Positions 61,601-64,000 of a stretch of DNA of 64,000 nt are shown here, one piece after another; position 1 is the first letter of the stretch; every line of letters starts with the position of its first letter. The notes beneath the pieces were generated by a model that saw nothing but the letters and a program-made list of their open reading frames with translations, did no database searches and was not told the DNA's origin. The DNA comes from Microvelia longipes (Eukaryota > Arthropoda > Insecta > Hemiptera > Veliidae): contig JACMZG010001908.1 in assembly GCA_018340805.1 (NCBI GenBank), positions 46,732,973 to 46,796,972 on the forward strand, in the 5' to 3' direction. The position numbers were made by a program, and so were the translations under genes.

Positions 61601-63218
61601 CACGAAAACTGATGCAGAACGATCAAAAAGAGGTTAAAAAATAACTAAAACTATTATAATAACATAATGGCAAGGCAGTCTGAACAACAAAGATTAGGAG
61701 CAAACTACCACAACAACCTCCTAGATGAGACCATTAAACAAAGAACTGTACAAATGTTACAATAAAACAAGAAAACTGCCACGATAACCTCAACAGAAAG
61801 ACTAATAAAACAATTACAATAAAGAGTTAGTTACCTACTACAACAGCAATAAGGGAGAGTCTATGAGATCTACAAAAATAAAGAGTTACCTGCCACAAAA
61901 AACAATAAAATAAGAAGATTAAACAACAATAACAAAGAGTATCGTGCCAAAACAAGAGCAATGAAAAGGATATCAAACCAAAATTTTGAGTTACCTGCCA
62001 CAACAACCACAAAGTAGATACAAATAAGAGTATCTACTCTTATTTATTTTATAGTATGAGTATTTACTCTTAAAATAAGAGTGAATTGCCACAGCAGTCT
62101 CAACAGAGAGACTATCAAAACAACAAAATGAAAAGTTACCTGCCAAAATAATCACATAGGAGAGGCTATCAACAAAAATAAATAGGTACTACACAACAAA
62201 CACAAAGGATAGACTATTATCAAAAATTAATAGGTAAACTACTACAACAACCTCAAACGAATGACAATTAAAACTGCAATAAATAACAAAAAGTAGTAGA
62301 TTACAACAAATGCAACACAAATTAGACAACAACTTCAACTGAGCAACCATTAAATCAACAAATTAAAAAAAAAAATAATGCAAGTGCCACATTTAACTGA
62401 CTGTTAAAAGAAAGAAAATTGCGAGTGGTTTGAGACAACAACTTCAACATAGACTGTCAACAAAATTGAAAAGGAAATTGACACATCAATTTAGATAGCT
62501 GGAAACGAAAAGGTCATTACTATACTAAAACTATAAGACAACGATGAGAATAAAACAAATGCTAACAAAAATAGCACTACAAGAAACATAAAGAACGCAA
62601 ACAATAATGGCAATCAATAAAATTAACCAAGAAGTACAAAAAAATAACTCAGATAAAAAAAAATAAACAAAAAAACAAATAATATTATAGGTGTGAAAGA
62701 GATGTTTCCCGAGTTCTGTAATACATTCAGTAATACAGATTCGGTGATGACAGTTCAGTGCACTATTTGTATTATGAGAAATTATAATCAGGAACAAATT
62801 TATCTAAATTCAATCAACTGATTTTGTAATCTTAAATAAATTACAAAACAATCTGAAAAACCTATTTATCGAGTCCTAAAACTTAAGTATTACTCTAATG
62901 AAAGTGATAGACATTCTATAAAACTCACTACAAGCGTATCACTACAGTCATTAGTACACTACAGTAATTAGACCTGGTAATAAACATTTCTGTTTTGATA
63001 AATACTCATTTCAATTATATTGACTGTATCTACTACAGTAGATACAGTCAATCAAATACTATGTAGTATTCTCATTTATCTCTAGGTGAAGCGTACATGT
63101 GTAAAGATGAGGATGGTCACACATGGGAACCGGGTACTTCCTACTATCCCAAGGGCCAGTGCATACAGAAAAACTGCCAAGGAGTATCAAAAACACAAGT
63201 GGAAATATCTGGATTATC
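58627..63218 (+). CDS. Secreted SVWC (Vago/La1-like) protein, first two exons
   Basis: Single-domain von Willebrand factor type C proteins are small secreted arthropod proteins. Several (the Vago group) are infection-induced signals; others are venom or plasma components. Exon 1, 58627-58708, encodes a start-Met, a hydrophobic signal core (LKLVVVCAVFAMANA) and the residues after it, ending at donor G|GTACGG in phase 1. Exon 2, 63086-63218, follows CTCATTTATCTCTAG and gives AYMCKDEDGHTWEPGTSYYP, then KGQCIQKNC, ending at TC|GTGAGT in phase 2. The x-C-x-D-x(4)-W-x-x-G-x(5)-P-x-G-x-C-x(4)-C layout is the first half of the eight-cysteine domain. The remaining five cysteines need at least one more exon beyond 63218; none was found before 64000. 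The 4377-bp intron is packed with repeats. Exon phases agree (1 nt + 2 nt restore a Gly codon). The subfamily and role are not decided. Confidence 0.8.
58760..59105 (-). repeat. Dispersed TGACGTCA-family repeat, copy 9, in the SVWC intron
   Basis: Minus strand: 'actttgtgaaa' reversed, 'agcataaattcactatagg' reversed, a degraded palindrome AGACGTCATAAA (58907-58918 on plus), 'tcgaaatttttgcgggtt', then 'tctcaatctgatagcatcat' and 'gccacatgcgtgccaaa'. It matches 55780-56150 in reverse order. Confidence 0.65.
59208..59365 (+). repeat. SINE-body copy, diverged, in the SVWC intron
   Basis: 'ctggcacagaggtctattag' 'acgggcgtgctttccg', 'ggttcctgccttataaactg' 'agcagtatcatctcagcag' and 'tttttcaaagaaaatacgca' follow the block order of 20035-20330. 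Confidence 0.5.
59463..59484. repeat. Perfect 22-bp palindrome, no spacer
   Basis: GTGACTGCAAATTTGCAGTCAC. Outside it the flanks 'catgcaaatca' and 'gtgcaaatgt' share 'tgcaaat' as direct copies. Confidence 0.9.
59640..59880 (-). repeat. tRNA-SINE copy (head and body) in the SVWC intron
   Basis: Minus strand: a head with 'accactcaatgtactgaaag' and a B-box-like GGTTTGAATCTT (about 59735), then a body ending 'aaataattctggcgctaagg'. On the plus strand the order matches 20770-21070 ('cgccagaattattttgtagt', 'gtaccggttttattggattc', 'aaaacgac'). Confidence 0.6.
60060..60300 (-). repeat. Dispersed TGACGTCA-family repeat, copy 10, in the SVWC intron
   Basis: Minus strand: 'ctatctttcgaatagaataa', 'aaatcaaccttgatgagtac' 'acgaaccctattaaaaatca', TGACGTCATTAACCCAGTTT (palindrome at about 60141), GCGGAGTCAGC. 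It is close to copy 3 but has only a TATG remnant instead of a (TA)n head. Confidence 0.75.
60790..61000 (-). repeat. Dispersed TGACGTCA-family repeat, copy 11, in the SVWC intron
   Basis: TGACGTCA at about 60956. On the minus strand it is followed by 'gctgtcaatg' (reversed) and 'gttgaaatttgaaacatgta', like the tail of copies 1 and 8. Strongly eroded. Confidence 0.45.
61630..62470. repeat. Degenerate minisatellite, A/C-rich plus strand, about 65-75-bp unit
   Basis: A core such as 'agttacctgccacaacaacc' 'acaaag', followed by 'agactatcaaaacaa', recurs roughly ten times with heavy drift between 61690 and 62400. The plus strand is notably poor in T and G. It lies in the SVWC intron and has no open frame. 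Confidence 0.65.
62022..62045. repeat. Perfect palindrome, 11-bp arms, two-base spacer
   Basis: AAATAAGAGTA, TC, TACTCTTATTT inside the degenerate minisatellite. Confidence 0.85.
63020..63051. repeat. Perfect palindrome, 15-bp arms, just before SVWC exon 2
   Basis: TTGACTGTATCTACT, two bases (AC), then the exact reverse complement, ending 34 bp before the exon 2 acceptor. It lies within the branch-point/polypyrimidine zone and could form a hairpin in the pre-mRNA. Confidence 0.88.
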
Positions 63219-63498
63219 GTGAGTATCCACTAATTATTAATTTATTGATAATTGCTTTTAAAGAAAAATCCCTACACTACTTTAATCACAGTGGATAAAT
63301 AAGTTTTAATAATTGAACGTGAGATTTATTTGTATTGACTCACTTGCTTGTGAAAAGCATATTAAATGTTCATATTTTTTATCTGTTTTGTCCTATGATG
63401 TATTATTAATATTGATATCAAGCCTTATGACCTTGTTGTTACAATAAGTTGTACAATAAGTTGTTAAATATTTCTACAGATAGTAGAACATATAAATT

Positions 63499-63753
63499 TC
63501 AACTTGTTACGCCAAAGGAATCGAAAAGTGCCCTGGCAGTTCCATAGTCTTTGTGAAGCCTAAGTTTAAATTTCTGCCAGGTACTTTCTATATGCTCGAT
63601 GTGAGCGCTTGTTGCAGGAACCGCGAAATCCGCAGAATGATCAACTGTAAAGTATTGGTATCCTAATGGTAAATTGTCTATCCTACCATAGGCAGCATAT
63701 GCCGCTTGCTGCCCACGTTCTAGTATGGCGACAGCTGAAGTTAACCAAAACAA
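63499..63753 (-). pseudogene. Merlin / ISXO2-like transposase fragment
   Basis: Merlin elements move by a DDE transposase related to bacterial IS1016/ISXO2. The minus-strand frame of about 84 residues has AAYGRIDNLPLGYQYFTVDH, S-A-D-F, and H-I-E-H-I-E-S-T-W-Q-K-F-K. This matches the end of the ISXO2-like DDE domain: an A(A/G)Y block, G-Y-x-(H/Y)-x-x-V-(N/D)-H-S-x-x-F, then (N/H)-x-I-E-x-T-W with the catalytic Glu. Upstream catalytic Asp residues and the DNA-binding part are missing and no terminal repeats were found. It is a decayed fragment in the intron after SVWC exon 2. Confidence 0.7.
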
Positions 63754-64000
63754 AGTAAACTAAACCAAATATCTCATAAAATAGAAAGGGTGAAACACCT
63801 ATCATACGACCTAAAGTTTGAGGAGTAATCAGGAAACTCATCTGATAAACAAGGGGAAAGACTGCAGCGCTGGGTGGCTGCTACAGGCAAATGAGCAACT
63901 AGGTTTAATCCGGCTAGATAATCCGTTTTTTTAATTTGCTAAATAATAGATAATGTTTATGATTTTATCTGATTCATTGTCAACTGAGTTATTATAGATA

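Overview
The window looks like a piece of an AT-rich arthropod nuclear genome, probably an insect. The evidence is two split, intron-bearing genes for small secreted cysteine-rich proteins, non-LTR retrotransposons of types common in arthropods, hAT-like and Tc1/mariner-like miniature elements, and long (TA)n arrays. No bacterial-style operon, rRNA or convincing free tRNA gene was seen. The species cannot be named from the sequence.

Two host genes are supported. (1) At 12721-13650 (+) there is a complete two-exon gene for a secreted 73-residue peptide. It has a signal peptide and six cysteines spaced like an inhibitor cystine knot (ICK) peptide, a TATA box upstream, and a transposon sitting 74 bp after the stop codon. 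(2) At 58627-63218 (+) are the first two coding exons of a secreted SVWC (single-domain von Willebrand factor type C, Vago/La1-like) protein. They are separated by a 4.4 kb intron full of repeats, and the last exon(s) should lie beyond the right edge.

The rest is mostly transposon-derived. Layout: 1-6.4 kb is low-complexity sequence with a 115-bp duplication, a copy of the dispersed TGACGTCA family and a 30-bp minisatellite. At 7.6-9.25 kb a nest holds a minisatellite, a foldback element and a 5'-truncated LINE flanked by an unusually long direct repeat. At 12.7-14.3 kb is the ICK-like gene with a 514-bp TIR element. At 16.1 kb is a partial hAT-like element, and at 18.4-19.1 kb a foldback element. 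At 20.0-23.0 kb is a large inverted-repeat complex containing tRNA-derived SINE units and a Penelope-like tail. At 22-33 kb are scattered repeats and (TA)n arrays. At 33.3-37.5 kb are TIR elements and a clean 860-bp hAT-like element with an 8-bp target duplication. At 40.3-45.2 kb is a nearly full-length but frameshifted LINE with ORF1 and ORF2. At 46.7-50.2 kb a second, 5'-truncated CR1/jockey-type LINE (minus strand) splits a minisatellite. At 50.6-53.3 kb are two TA-flanked TIR elements and a tRNA-like repeat. At 58.5-63.2 kb is the SVWC gene, followed by a Merlin/ISXO2-type transposase fragment on the minus strand.

The repeats connect in three ways. A dispersed family carries a conserved TGACGTCA palindrome followed by a TGA(C/G)TCA-like site (about 11 copies). 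A SINE-like family supplies the arms of the big foldback. A TIR family with 8-bp target duplications has four copies, one of which probably provides the 3' end of the ICK-like gene. All family assignments come from reading the sequence; no database search was possible.
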